Assembly (NCBI GenBank): GCA_016700175.1
Contig: CP065003.1
Location: 186,001 to 250,000 of the forward strand
Source of the DNA: Acidobacteriota bacterium
GTDB lineage: Bacteria; Acidobacteriota; Blastocatellia; Pyrinomonadales; Pyrinomonadaceae
DNA length: 64,000 nucleotides
Direction: 5' to 3'
Shown: positions 8,457 through 16,148 of the stretch, in pieces
Position numbering within the stretch: position 1 is the stretch's first letter
Layout: every line of letters starts with the position of its first letter
Made by a program: the position numbers and the translations under genes
The notes under the pieces: model-generated
Database searches by the model: none
What the model was told of the DNA's origin: nothing
Seen by the model: only the letters and a program-made list of their open reading frames with translations

Positions 8457-10052
8457 TCACGAGAAGGTCGCCAGGTACTTGGGCTTCTTCCTCCCCTTCG
8501 TCAGCTGCTCGAACGCGTACGCGATCCGGAAAAGCTTTCCTTCCTGCCAGGCGCCTCCCATGAACGACACGCCGATCGGGAGCTCCTTTATAAATCCGAA
8601 AGGCACGGTGATGTTCGGGTAGCCCGACACCGCCGCGAACTGGGAACTTCCGACGTATCCGCTTCCGCAGTCGCCGTTCACAAGATCGACCATCCACGTA
8701 GGCGCGTTCGAAGGCGCCACGATCGCGTCCAGGTTCTGGCCGTTCAAGGCGGCGTCGAGCCCCTGGTCGCGCGACATCATCCGGCACTTCTTCAGGGCCT
8801 GGACGTATTCGTCCGAAGTCAGCGGGCCTTTCGCTTCGGCCTCGGTGAAGATGTCCTGGCCGAAGTAGGGCATCTCCTTGTCGGCATTGTCCTCGTTGAA
8901 CTTGATCAGATCGGCGAGCGTCCTGTACTTTCCGCCGCGATCGCCCAGGTATTTGTTCAGGTCCGCCTTGAATTCGTAAAGAAGCACCTGGTATTCGGCG
9001 TCGCCGAACTGGCGGATCGTCTCAAACTTCACATCGTAGAGCTCCGCTCCGCCCGCTTTCAACGCATCGAGCGCCTCGTCAAGGACGCCGTCAACCCGCT
9101 CGTTCCTTCCCCAGTAATCGCGTGCGATGCCGATCCTTGCTCCCTTAAGGCCGTCCTTTTCCAGGAAAGCAGTGTAGTCCTTTTCGGCCTTTCTTCCCGT
9201 CGCTTGTGTCGCGGAATCAGAAGGATCCACTGCCGTCAATGCGGACAAAAGGATCGCCGCGTCCTCGACAGTTCGGGTCATGGGCCCCGCGGTATCCTGC
9301 GTATGCGCGATAGGGATGATGCCGCTGCGCGAGACAAGCCCGACCGTGGGTTTCACGCCGACGATCCCGCATATCGACGAAGGGCAGACGATCGATCCGT
9401 CCGTCTCGGTTCCGATGCCGAGCGTCGCAAGGCTTGCAGAGATCGCGGCTCCCGTTCCGGACGAAGAACCGCAGGGATTCCGGTCGAGAATGTACGGATT
9501 TCGCGTCTGGCCTCCACGGCCCGACCAGCCGCTTGAGGAATTGTTCGAACGGAAATTCGCCCACTCGCTCAGGTTCGTCTTCCCGAGGATCACGGCTCCC
9601 GCCTTCCGTAGCTGTTCCGCGACCGACGAATCCCGCTTCGGAATGGGGGCGTCGACAAGGGCGAGGCTGCCCGCGGTGGTCTTCATCTTGTCGGCGGTGT
9701 CAATGTTGTCCTTGATCACGACCGGAATGCCGTGAAGAGGCCCGCGGATCTTTCCCGCCTTTCTTTCCTTATCGAGTTCTTCCGCTATCGCAAGCGCGTC
9801 AGGATTGAGTTCGATCATCGAATTGATCTTCTTGTCGAGATCCGCGATCCGCTTCAGATATCCCTGGGTGATCGACTTCGATGTCGCTTCGCCCGACGCC
9901 ATCGCGTTTCGAAGCTCGGCGACCGACGCCTCCTCGACCTCGATCTTCGCGGCGCCGACAGATCCCTTGACGGCTCTGCTGTACATCATCAAACCGGCGC
10001 CGGCCGTCGCAGCCGTACCAAGAAATGTCCTTCTGTTTGTCTTGTTATTCAT
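8457..10052 (-). CDS. Amidase signature family hydrolase, Tat-exported
   Basis: This is a 531-residue amidase of the amidase-signature family, which hydrolyses C-N amide bonds. The catalytic triad is visible: Lys114 in VVIKDNIDT, the cis-Ser in NPCGSSSGTGAA (near 197) and the nucleophile Ser220 in GTETDGSIVCPSS. The N-terminus NNKTNRRTFLGTAATAGAGL is a twin-arginine signal, so the enzyme is likely exported folded. I took the ATG at 10052 because it places the Tat motif right at the N-terminus; a further-upstream in-frame start would add 37 unconserved residues. It sits in a run of minus-strand exported hydrolases (to 16058), consistent with peptide or amide scavenging. The exact substrate is unknown. 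Confidence 0.9.
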   Translation of the reverse strand: MNNKTNRRTFLGTAATAGAGLMMYSRAVKGSVGAAKIEVEEASVAELRNAMASGEATSKSITQGYLKRIADLDKKINSMIELNPDALAIAEELDKERKAGKIRGPLHGIPVVIKDNIDTADKMKTTAGSLALVDAPIPKRDSSVAEQLRKAGAVILGKTNLSEWANFRSNNSSSGWSGRGGQTRNPYILDRNPCGSSSGTGAAISASLATLGIGTETDGSIVCPSSICGIVGVKPTVGLVSRSGIIPIAHTQDTAGPMTRTVEDAAILLSALTAVDPSDSATQATGRKAEKDYTAFLEKDGLKGARIGIARDYWGRNERVDGVLDEALDALKAGGAELYDVKFETIRQFGDAEYQVLLYEFKADLNKYLGDRGGKYRTLADLIKFNEDNADKEMPYFGQDIFTEAEAKGPLTSDEYVQALKKCRMMSRDQGLDAALNGQNLDAIVAPSNAPTWMVDLVNGDCGSGYVGSSQFAAVSGYPNITVPFGFIKELPIGVSFMGGAWQEGKLFRIAYAFEQLTKGRKKPKYLATFS

Positions 10053-10095
10053 TTCCGAGAGTCTTGAAAAAAAGGGGCGAACCCCCCCCCCTTGC

Positions 10096-10542
10096 TCATA
10101 TCCCCGCGTTCTCCTCGAGGATCGAAACCCTTGCACCGAGTCTCGCCTGTTCAGCGACGACATCGTTCAATATCCGGTTGTTCACCCGCATCTCTTTCAA
10201 CATACTTGCCTGACCTTTCTTAAGATCAGCTTGGCCCTTCTCCAGATTCGAGAGCCGGACGTCCCGCTCTTCGAACATCGTATCGTGCCCTTTCACGATT
10301 ATCTTCAGCTCTGCAACGTCGGTCTTGAGCACGGCAACGTCGGTTTTGAGCTCTGCAACGTCGGTCTTGAGCACGGTAACGTCGGTCTTGAGCACGGCAA
10401 CGTCGGTCTTGAGCACAGCAACGTCGGCTTTGAGCTCTGCAACGTCCGTCTTGAGCACGGCAACATCCGACTCTACGTTCTGTATGCTTGTTACGCAGGC
10501 GGTGAGGAGCCTGAACATCTCTTTGGTTTGGTTTTCGGTCAT
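10096..10542 (-). CDS. Heptad-repeat coiled-coil protein
   Basis: A 148-residue protein of unknown function. Residues about 27-75 are seven successive copies of a heptad such as VAVLKTD or VAELKTD, and the C-terminal half continues as polar helix. It has no signal peptide or membrane segment and should form a long parallel coiled coil. The start at 10542 has an AGGAGA ribosome site in good position, while the longer frame to 10614 has none. The repeat is also precise in the DNA: seven 21-bp units at 10316-10462. Copy number could therefore change by slippage without breaking the frame or the heptad register. Confidence 0.75.
   Translation of the reverse strand: MTENQTKEMFRLLTACVTSIQNVESDVAVLKTDVAELKADVAVLKTDVAVLKTDVTVLKTDVAELKTDVAVLKTDVAELKIIVKGHDTMFEERDVRLSNLEKGQADLKKGQASMLKEMRVNNRILNDVVAEQARLGARVSILEENAGI
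10316..10462. repeat. 21-bp tandem repeat, seven units, inside a gene
   Basis: Seven consecutive 21-bp units (plus-strand form ACGTCGGTCTTGAGCACGGC followed by A) encode seven heptads of the coiled-coil protein. Units differ at only a few positions. Confidence 0.85.
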
Positions 10543-10595
10543 TCTTGTTTCTCCTGTGTGAGGTGTGTGGAAGATGTGTTCGAAGAATATAAACC

Positions 10596-10630
10596 AAAAA
10601 GCGGGCGCCGCCAAGAAACGCGACGCCCGC
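10596..10630 (-). terminator. Rho-independent terminator after the M19 dipeptidase
   Basis: Read on the minus strand, a GCGGGCGTCG...GGCGCCCGC hairpin is followed by TTTTTGG. It lies 26 bases past the stop of the dipeptidase gene. Confidence 0.7.
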
Positions 10631-10655
10631 CGTAAAAACCGTCGAGAAAATCCGG

Positions 10656-11930
10656 CTACTGCTGCATTTTTCTCTGAATTCCCTCGCCGCTGATACTCCC
10701 CGAAGCCACCTTCTCAGCCTTCTCGAACGCTCGCATGAAGTTGCCGCCGAGGACCTTCAGGACGTCCGCTTCCGAATATCCGCGCCTCAGCATCTCGTAA
10801 GTGATCAGCACGTGATCTTCAGCGCCGTTCATTCCCTCGGGCAGCCAGGGGACGCCGTCGTAATCCGATCCTATTCCGATCACGTCGATCCCGGCCACAT
10901 CGCGTACGTGGTCGATATGATCGACGATCCTCGTGTAAGGCGGAAAATAGATCGGGTTCGCCTCATAAAGCTTTCGAACTTCTTCGTTCAGCCGGACAGG
11001 GTCGTCCTTGAACCGTTCGTTGATCGCCGCGATCTCCTTCTCGAACTTCTTAGCCCGTGCCGCGTCCTCGTCGAGGTTCCTCTGATCCAGGAAGCCGGGA
11101 TAGAAGTTGATCATTATCACGCCGCCGTTCTTCGCGAGCAGCCTGAGGATCTCGTCCGAAACGTTCCTCGGATGGTCCGAGAACTTCCGGGCGGAAGAAT
11201 GCGAGTAGATGACCGGAGCCGTCGAGACCTCGAATACGTCGCGCATCGTGTCGTCCGACACGTGCGACAGATCGACAAGCATTCCCAGCCGGTTCATCTC
11301 GCGGATCACGTCCTTTCCAAAATCGCTGAGGCCGCCGTGTGGCTTCTTGTCGCAGCAGGCGTCCGCCCAATTGTTCGTGTTGTTGTGTGTCAGCGTGATG
11401 TAACGGACGCCGAGCCGGTAGAAATTCCTTAGTGCGTAAAGCGAATCCTCGATCGCGTGACCGCCCTCGATCCCCATCAAGGCCGCGACCTTGCCTTCTC
11501 TCTTCGCCTTTCTGATGTCGGCGACCGAGGTCGCCATCATCATCTTGCCCGGGTATTTCTCGGCCTCGCGATAGACGGTATCGATCAGGTTCATCGCGCG
11601 TTCCATCGATCCTCCGGTCGTCGCGTATTCGGCCGAGACATAGATCGAGAAGAACACGCCGGTGATATTGCCCGCTTTGAGCCTTGCGAAATCGGTGTGA
11701 AAAGGCGTGCCCTCGATATGGTACTTGCCGCGCGAGTCGGACGAGAGATCGAAACCCTCGTCGTACATCGGAGTGGTGATGTCGTTGTGGCCGTCGACGA
11801 TCAGCGCGCTCTTGTGGAGTTTCAATGCCTTCTGCCAGATCGCCGGATCTGCTCCCGCAGGCATCGTCTGTGCGAAGGAAGCGGCCGAAAGAGCAAACAG
11901 GAGCGACACGAGTGCTAATGATTTTTTCAT
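10656..11930 (-). CDS. Secreted membrane-dipeptidase family (M19) zinc peptidase
   Basis: A 424-residue dipeptidase of peptidase family M19 (renal dipeptidase type), which cleaves dipeptides, including some D-residue or dehydro substrates, with a two-zinc centre. Residues 1-20 are a signal peptide ending SFAQ. Metal and active-site motifs follow in family order: VDGHNDI (near 46), MGIEGGHAI, LTHNNTNNW, LVDLSHVSDDTM, YSHSSARKF and IGIGSDYDG. All expected His, Asp and Glu ligands appear present. It lies in the exported hydrolase run and has its own terminator at 10596-10630. The upstream gap is a long repeat island, so its promoter must lie in or near that repeat-rich DNA. Confidence 0.93.
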   Translation of the reverse strand: MKKSLALVSLLFALSAASFAQTMPAGADPAIWQKALKLHKSALIVDGHNDITTPMYDEGFDLSSDSRGKYHIEGTPFHTDFARLKAGNITGVFFSIYVSAEYATTGGSMERAMNLIDTVYREAEKYPGKMMMATSVADIRKAKREGKVAALMGIEGGHAIEDSLYALRNFYRLGVRYITLTHNNTNNWADACCDKKPHGGLSDFGKDVIREMNRLGMLVDLSHVSDDTMRDVFEVSTAPVIYSHSSARKFSDHPRNVSDEILRLLAKNGGVIMINFYPGFLDQRNLDEDAARAKKFEKEIAAINERFKDDPVRLNEEVRKLYEANPIYFPPYTRIVDHIDHVRDVAGIDVIGIGSDYDGVPWLPEGMNGAEDHVLITYEMLRRGYSEADVLKVLGGNFMRAFEKAEKVASGSISGEGIQRKMQQ

Positions 11931-11981
11931 ATTCGATTGTCGGGGGGATTCGCTGGAATTTGGACTTCAGTTTAGCACCTT

Positions 11982-12087
11982 GAAGACCGAAGACCGAAGA
12001 CCGAAGACCGAAGACCGAAGGCGGAAGACGGAAGACCGGAGACGGGACACGGGACACGGGAGACGGGTGACGGGAGACGGGAGACCG
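11982..12087. repeat. Heptanucleotide arrays GAAGACC and GGGAGAC
   Basis: Five perfect GAAGACC units and degenerate copies are followed without a gap by seven-base units of the form GGGAGAC, GGGACAC or GGGTGAC. All run at a strict 7-bp period. Confidence 0.85.
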
Positions 12088-12126
12088 CAATCGGAACCCG
12101 GAGCGCGAGCGACGGGCTATACATTG

Positions 12127-12183
12127 CCCAATGCCCAATGACCAATGACCAATGCCCATTGACCAATGACCAATGACCAATGA
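12127..12183. repeat. Heptanucleotide array CCAATGA
   Basis: Eight 7-bp units alternate between CCAATGC, CCAATGA and CCCATTGA-like variants. The reverse-complement form (TCAATGG, TCAATGG, GCATCGG, CCAATGA) occurs at 32772-32799. Confidence 0.85.
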
Positions 12184-12187
12184 ATAG

Positions 12188-12300
12188 TCGTGTAGCGACG
12201 ACCTGCTTTTGGCCGTGGGCAAGCGCGTTAGCGCGCAGCCCACGGAATGAGTCGCATTGACTGCGCATCGCGAAGCGATTGCGTGATCCGGATCGGCACC
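12188..12300. repeat. Composite palindromic repeat block, copy A
   Basis: It consists of GTAGCGACGACCTGCTTTTG, then a CCGTGGGC...GCCCACGG hairpin, then GCATCGCGAAGCGATTGCGT, GATCC and GGCACC. The same blocks in the same order appear on the other strand at 32661-32772. The first two blocks also recur near 45608 and 45956. Confidence 0.8.
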
Positions 12301-12630
12301 GACTTGATGCTTCCCGGAACGTGGAACAGTCTGCGCGAGCTCTCCCTGACCTTCCGGCATCGGACACTATCCAAGACGTCTAAAAGAGTTCGCGCTTCGC
12401 GCTCAATGCAGCGCAAAGGGCTGCTCGAAACGGGGCGGCACGTTGTAAGTGAAAAGGGCGGGGACAGGCCCCGCCCATATCATTCGCCGCTCTCTGCCCC
12501 CTCGCTCACACTCGGGGTTCCGCCTGGGTGATCGGCACGCTCCCTGACGGTGGCGCTTCCGCCAAAGATCAGAACCTGGAACCTGGAGGGGTAGGCACAG
12601 GTCCTGCCCCTACGGATAACGAACCTTGAC

Positions 12631-15054
12631 CTACTTAGTAGCAACCGGCTCCTTCGCGTCCTTCACGTACTTGTCCATCCAGTTGAACATCTCCCAGAGG
12701 GTATGCTCGATGGACTCGCGGGCCGCGTATCCGTGCGATTCCAGGGGAAGCATCACGAGACGCGCCGTGCCGCCGTTGCCCTGGATCGCCGCGAACATCC
12801 TTTCGGACTGCATAGGGAACGTGCCCGAGTTGTTGTCCGCTTCTCCGTGGATCATCAGCATAGGCTCGTTGATCTTGTTCGCGGCCATGAACGGCGAAAG
12901 TTTGTAATAGACTTCGGGTGCTTCCCAGAACGAACGTCTCTCCGACTGGAAGCCGAACGGCGTCAGTGTGCGGTTGTAAGCGCCGCTCCGTGCGATCCCC
13001 GCTTTGAACAGGTCCGACTGCGCCAGAAGATGCGCCGTCATGAACGCCCCGTAGCTATGCCCGCCGACTCCGACGCGGTTCGGATCGACGACGCCCATTT
13101 CGGCGCCCTTGTCGATCGCCGCCTTCGCCGAGGCCACGAGCTGTTCGATGAACGTGTCGTTGACCGTCAGAGGATCGCCCACGATCGGCATCGTCGCGTC
13201 ATCGAGCACAGCATAGCCCTTCAGCACGAAAAACAGGTGCGAGTAGCCTCCGATCGATGTGAAGCGGTTCGTCGATCCGGTCACCTGACCGGCGGTCGCG
13301 GCGTTAGTGTACTCGAGCGGATATGCCCAGACGATCGTCGGCAATTTCGTCCCTTCCTTGTAATCCGGCGGAAGGTAAAGGGTGAACGAGAGATCGACGC
13401 CGTCCGGCCGCTTGTACTTCACAAGTTGCTTTTTGATCCCTCTAAGCTGGGGCGTCGGGTCCTTGAAGTCGGTTATCTGCTTTGAGTCCAACGCGATGCA
13501 GGTCTCTCCGGGCGGGCAACGGAAATTCCAGATCAGGTTCGGCGGCTCCGTTTCGGTCTCCCTGCGGGTGAAGAAGCTGAGCGCCTTGTCGTCGGAGAAA
13601 TCGATGAACGTCTCGTACTTGTCGGGCCCCGAGCGGAAGATCTCCGTCTTTTCGAGCGAATCCAGGTCCATCTTGTTCAGGAACGGTCTGTCGCCCTGAG
13701 GCGTGGCTCCCGAGCCGCGCATGAACACACTGCCGTCTTTCACGAGCACCACGCTCTGTCCGTTCGGCAGGTCAGTAGTCACCGGCGAGCCTATGTCGTT
13801 GTAACGGTCGCGAATGTTAAGGTCTGAGATCAGCCTTGGCGTGCCCGGATTCCTGTAATCGACGCTGTAGATCCGCCTGTGCTGGCGGTCGCGGTCGTAG
13901 TCATAGAACCACATCATTCCGGGGACCTCGCCGAAGATGCTTCCGGAATACCTTTGCTCGACCTTGAGAAGTTCGGAAGGGCTTCCGCCAAACGGCGCGG
14001 CGATCGTCACAAGCTTGTCGCGCGGGGTGACCTTGTTCCGCGGATCGCCGCCGTCAAGCGCCTCGGCCCATATCAGCGTGGCGGGCTCGGTCGGGATCCA
14101 GTTGAAACTTCGCGGCTTGGTAGTGACGCCTCCGACGGGCAGGTTGTCGAGAAGCGGGGTGCTCGCGACCTTGTAGACCATCTTTCCGGAACGGTCCCAG
14201 ACTTCGACCTCGGTGGGGAAGTACGAGTAAGGGAAAAGGTAAGAATACGGACGCACGACGCGCTCGGTCAGGATGTACTTTCCATCCGGGGAAACGTCGT
14301 TCTCCGAAAAGATCGCCGGCTTGCCGATCCTCGTCACCTTGCCGTCGATCCCTGCGACAGCGAGCTGAGACGTCGTGTAGTAGTCGAACAGCCGTTCGTC
14401 GGTCGGCGATCCGAGAAGGTCCTGGAACGTGCGTATCGCCGCCTTGCTCCCGGAAGCTTCCTGGATGTTCGGTTCGGTCGGGACCTTCGGCGCCTGAGGA
14501 GCGGCTCCGCGGTCTTTCCGGACCAGATTGACGATAAGCGAGCGCTGATCCGGCATCCACCGGTAGTCTCCGATGGTCGTGTTGACGTGAATGTCCTTTA
14601 TCTTCGTCGCCTTTGCCGTGGCGGTATCGATGATCCAGAGCTCGATTCCCTGAGGAGCGATGTTACCGGCGGCGATGTACTTTCCGTCCGTCGTCCATCG
14701 CGGGTTAATGATCTTCGCTCCGGCGGGAAGCGCGACGCGCGTCTCCTTGCCGCTGTCGATGTCCTTGAACACGAGGCCCGTGAAATAGAACTGCCGGTGA
14801 TCGGAGGTCGTGTTCGGATTGATCCGAAGTCCTCCCAGGCGAAGCATCGGCTCCGCCAGGTCCGCGATCGGCGGATACCGAAGCGGCTCGAGCAACGCGA
14901 TCTTGTCCTTCGCGGGACTGATGGAAGGGATCGGCGTTACGGGTGCGTTCAAAATGTCGAGTATCTCTTTCGAGGGTTTCTTGTATCCCTGCGCGTAAAG
15001 CGCGGGGACGATCAACAATGCCAGCAGGATCGACGAAAATGCTTTTCTGATCAT
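12631..15054 (-). CDS. Secreted prolyl oligopeptidase family (S9) serine peptidase
   Basis: An 807-residue exported peptidase. A signal peptide (residues 1-21, ending ALYAQ) is followed by a long N-terminal beta-propeller region (about 60-540) and a C-terminal alpha/beta-hydrolase domain (about 560-800). The nucleophile lies in GVGGHSYGAFM (near 667), the acid in HGEADNNSG (near 740) and the His in LESHGYAA (near 772). The GHSYG form and overall length fit the glutamyl-endopeptidase-like branch of family S9. Such enzymes cleave peptides after the propeller filters substrate size. It sits with a dipeptidase, an amidase and a permease on this segment, suggesting stepwise peptide use. Some members of this group are chloroplast or cell-envelope proteases. 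Confidence 0.92.
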   Translation of the reverse strand: MIRKAFSSILLALLIVPALYAQGYKKPSKEILDILNAPVTPIPSISPAKDKIALLEPLRYPPIADLAEPMLRLGGLRINPNTTSDHRQFYFTGLVFKDIDSGKETRVALPAGAKIINPRWTTDGKYIAAGNIAPQGIELWIIDTATAKATKIKDIHVNTTIGDYRWMPDQRSLIVNLVRKDRGAAPQAPKVPTEPNIQEASGSKAAIRTFQDLLGSPTDERLFDYYTTSQLAVAGIDGKVTRIGKPAIFSENDVSPDGKYILTERVVRPYSYLFPYSYFPTEVEVWDRSGKMVYKVASTPLLDNLPVGGVTTKPRSFNWIPTEPATLIWAEALDGGDPRNKVTPRDKLVTIAAPFGGSPSELLKVEQRYSGSIFGEVPGMMWFYDYDRDRQHRRIYSVDYRNPGTPRLISDLNIRDRYNDIGSPVTTDLPNGQSVVLVKDGSVFMRGSGATPQGDRPFLNKMDLDSLEKTEIFRSGPDKYETFIDFSDDKALSFFTRRETETEPPNLIWNFRCPPGETCIALDSKQITDFKDPTPQLRGIKKQLVKYKRPDGVDLSFTLYLPPDYKEGTKLPTIVWAYPLEYTNAATAGQVTGSTNRFTSIGGYSHLFFVLKGYAVLDDATMPIVGDPLTVNDTFIEQLVASAKAAIDKGAEMGVVDPNRVGVGGHSYGAFMTAHLLAQSDLFKAGIARSGAYNRTLTPFGFQSERRSFWEAPEVYYKLSPFMAANKINEPMLMIHGEADNNSGTFPMQSERMFAAIQGNGGTARLVMLPLESHGYAARESIEHTLWEMFNWMDKYVKDAKEPVATK

Positions 15055-15104
15055 TTCTTTCTTCCTTTGTTCGTGTTTAGCTTTTCAAATCCGTTGCAGA
15101 GGCC

Positions 15105-16058
15105 TCACTTCGCGGGCCGAATGCCGTCGAGCACGCGCCGCGCGATCCCGGGAACTATCCCGATCTCGCCTGCGAAATTCTCCGTAAAGATCACGATGAC
15201 GGCCTTTCTTCCGTCCGGCGTCTCGATGTAAGCCGCGTCGTGTCGGGTCTTCGAGGTCCAGCCCTCTTTCGACCAGAGCTTCATTCCCGGTGAGAGCGCG
15301 TGCGAGATGAACTCGCGGTCGGCAGGATCGCTAACAGGTTTCTCCCAGTCGCGCGCCATCAGTTCCATCATCTTGCGGCTGCGTTCGGCGCTGACCGCGC
15401 GGCCAGTCGCGATCTCGAACATCAGCCTTGCCGCGGCATCGGTCGTGAGCATGTTCCGATTCTCGCCCCGGTAATTCCTGAATTGCTGTTCGATACCGTA
15501 CGCGTCCTCGCAGAACGTTTTCTGATTGACGTTGATGTTGCGGTAGCCGAGCGACGAGAAGTAGCGGTTGACGGCGTTCCGCCTGAAAGCCCATTCGGCG
15601 AACTCCTTCTCGGGAAGTTCCGCGCCGCTCGAGGTTCCGGTCAGCACATCAAGGATGTACCCGGTCGCGTCGTTCGAAGAGACCGTGATCATATCGCGAA
15701 GGCCGCGTTCCACCTCGCCTTCGATCTTCACCTTGCCGTCCGCCTCCCATCGATGGAGGGCGGCCATATAGAACATCTTGACGACGCTTGCCGGATAGAT
15801 CGGGACATCGCCCCTGAAGCTTCCCGCGGCCGGATTCGAAACGTCGGTCAGATCGATCACGGTAACGGCGACGTCCTTCTCCGTAACGCCCTTCGCGCTG
15901 AACTCGCGAAGCGTTTCCGCGACCGCATTTTCGACCGTCGCCTTAAGCTTTTCAGACGGTGCGGGAAAGGGGCCCGGAGCGCCGTTCTGGGCGAACGACG
16001 AGCTCACGAGAAGGCACGCAGCGAGCGCGGCTTTCAGGCTAGAAAGTGATCGGTTCAT
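15105..16058 (-). CDS. Exported class A beta-lactamase-like serine hydrolase
   Basis: A 317-residue serine hydrolase with a signal peptide (residues 1-22, ending SSFAQ). The penicillin-binding fold motifs are visible: SVVK (active Ser and Lys), SSND in the SDN position, and WTSKTRHDAA in the KTG position. This fits the beta-lactamase class A-like family (beta-lactamase2 Pfam type). Whether it hydrolyses beta-lactams is not established, because KTR replaces the usual KTG and no clear omega-loop Glu motif stands out. I chose the ATG at 16058 because the signal peptide follows directly; the upstream in-frame ATG at 16136 would put 26 odd residues in front. It is transcribed divergently from the permease at 16149 across a 90-base promoter gap. 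Confidence 0.82.
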   Translation of the reverse strand: MNRSLSSLKAALAACLLVSSSFAQNGAPGPFPAPSEKLKATVENAVAETLREFSAKGVTEKDVAVTVIDLTDVSNPAAGSFRGDVPIYPASVVKMFYMAALHRWEADGKVKIEGEVERGLRDMITVSSNDATGYILDVLTGTSSGAELPEKEFAEWAFRRNAVNRYFSSLGYRNINVNQKTFCEDAYGIEQQFRNYRGENRNMLTTDAAARLMFEIATGRAVSAERSRKMMELMARDWEKPVSDPADREFISHALSPGMKLWSKEGWTSKTRHDAAYIETPDGRKAVIVIFTENFAGEIGIVPGIARRVLDGIRPAK

Positions 16059-16148
16059 TAGTTGTTCGGAACGCGTTTCTTTACCGAGGATTGGTAAAAG
16101 AGTATAAACGAAAAGCGTTATCGCAGAAAGCCCCACAAATTCAACACT

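Larger units (their letters stand above)
11931..12630. repeat. Intergenic repeat island 2
   Basis: No gene is seen in 700 bases. In order the island holds GAAGACC heptamers (11982-12037), GGGAGAC/GGGACAC heptamers (12040-12087), CCAATGA heptamers (12127-12183), a composite palindromic block (12188-12300) repeated in inverse at 32661-32772, a block at 12387-12439 related inversely to the 70-bp unit at 32391, a GGGCGGGG-ACAGG-CCCCGCCC hairpin (12456-12476), two GAACCTG units (12572-12585) and a GTAGGCACAGG...CCTAC element (12591-12614). Confidence 0.75.

Noticed and set aside
10316..10462. CRISPR-like or regulatory repeat at the coiled-coil gene
   Set aside because: Units abut without spacers and keep the reading frame, so they are a coding tandem repeat.
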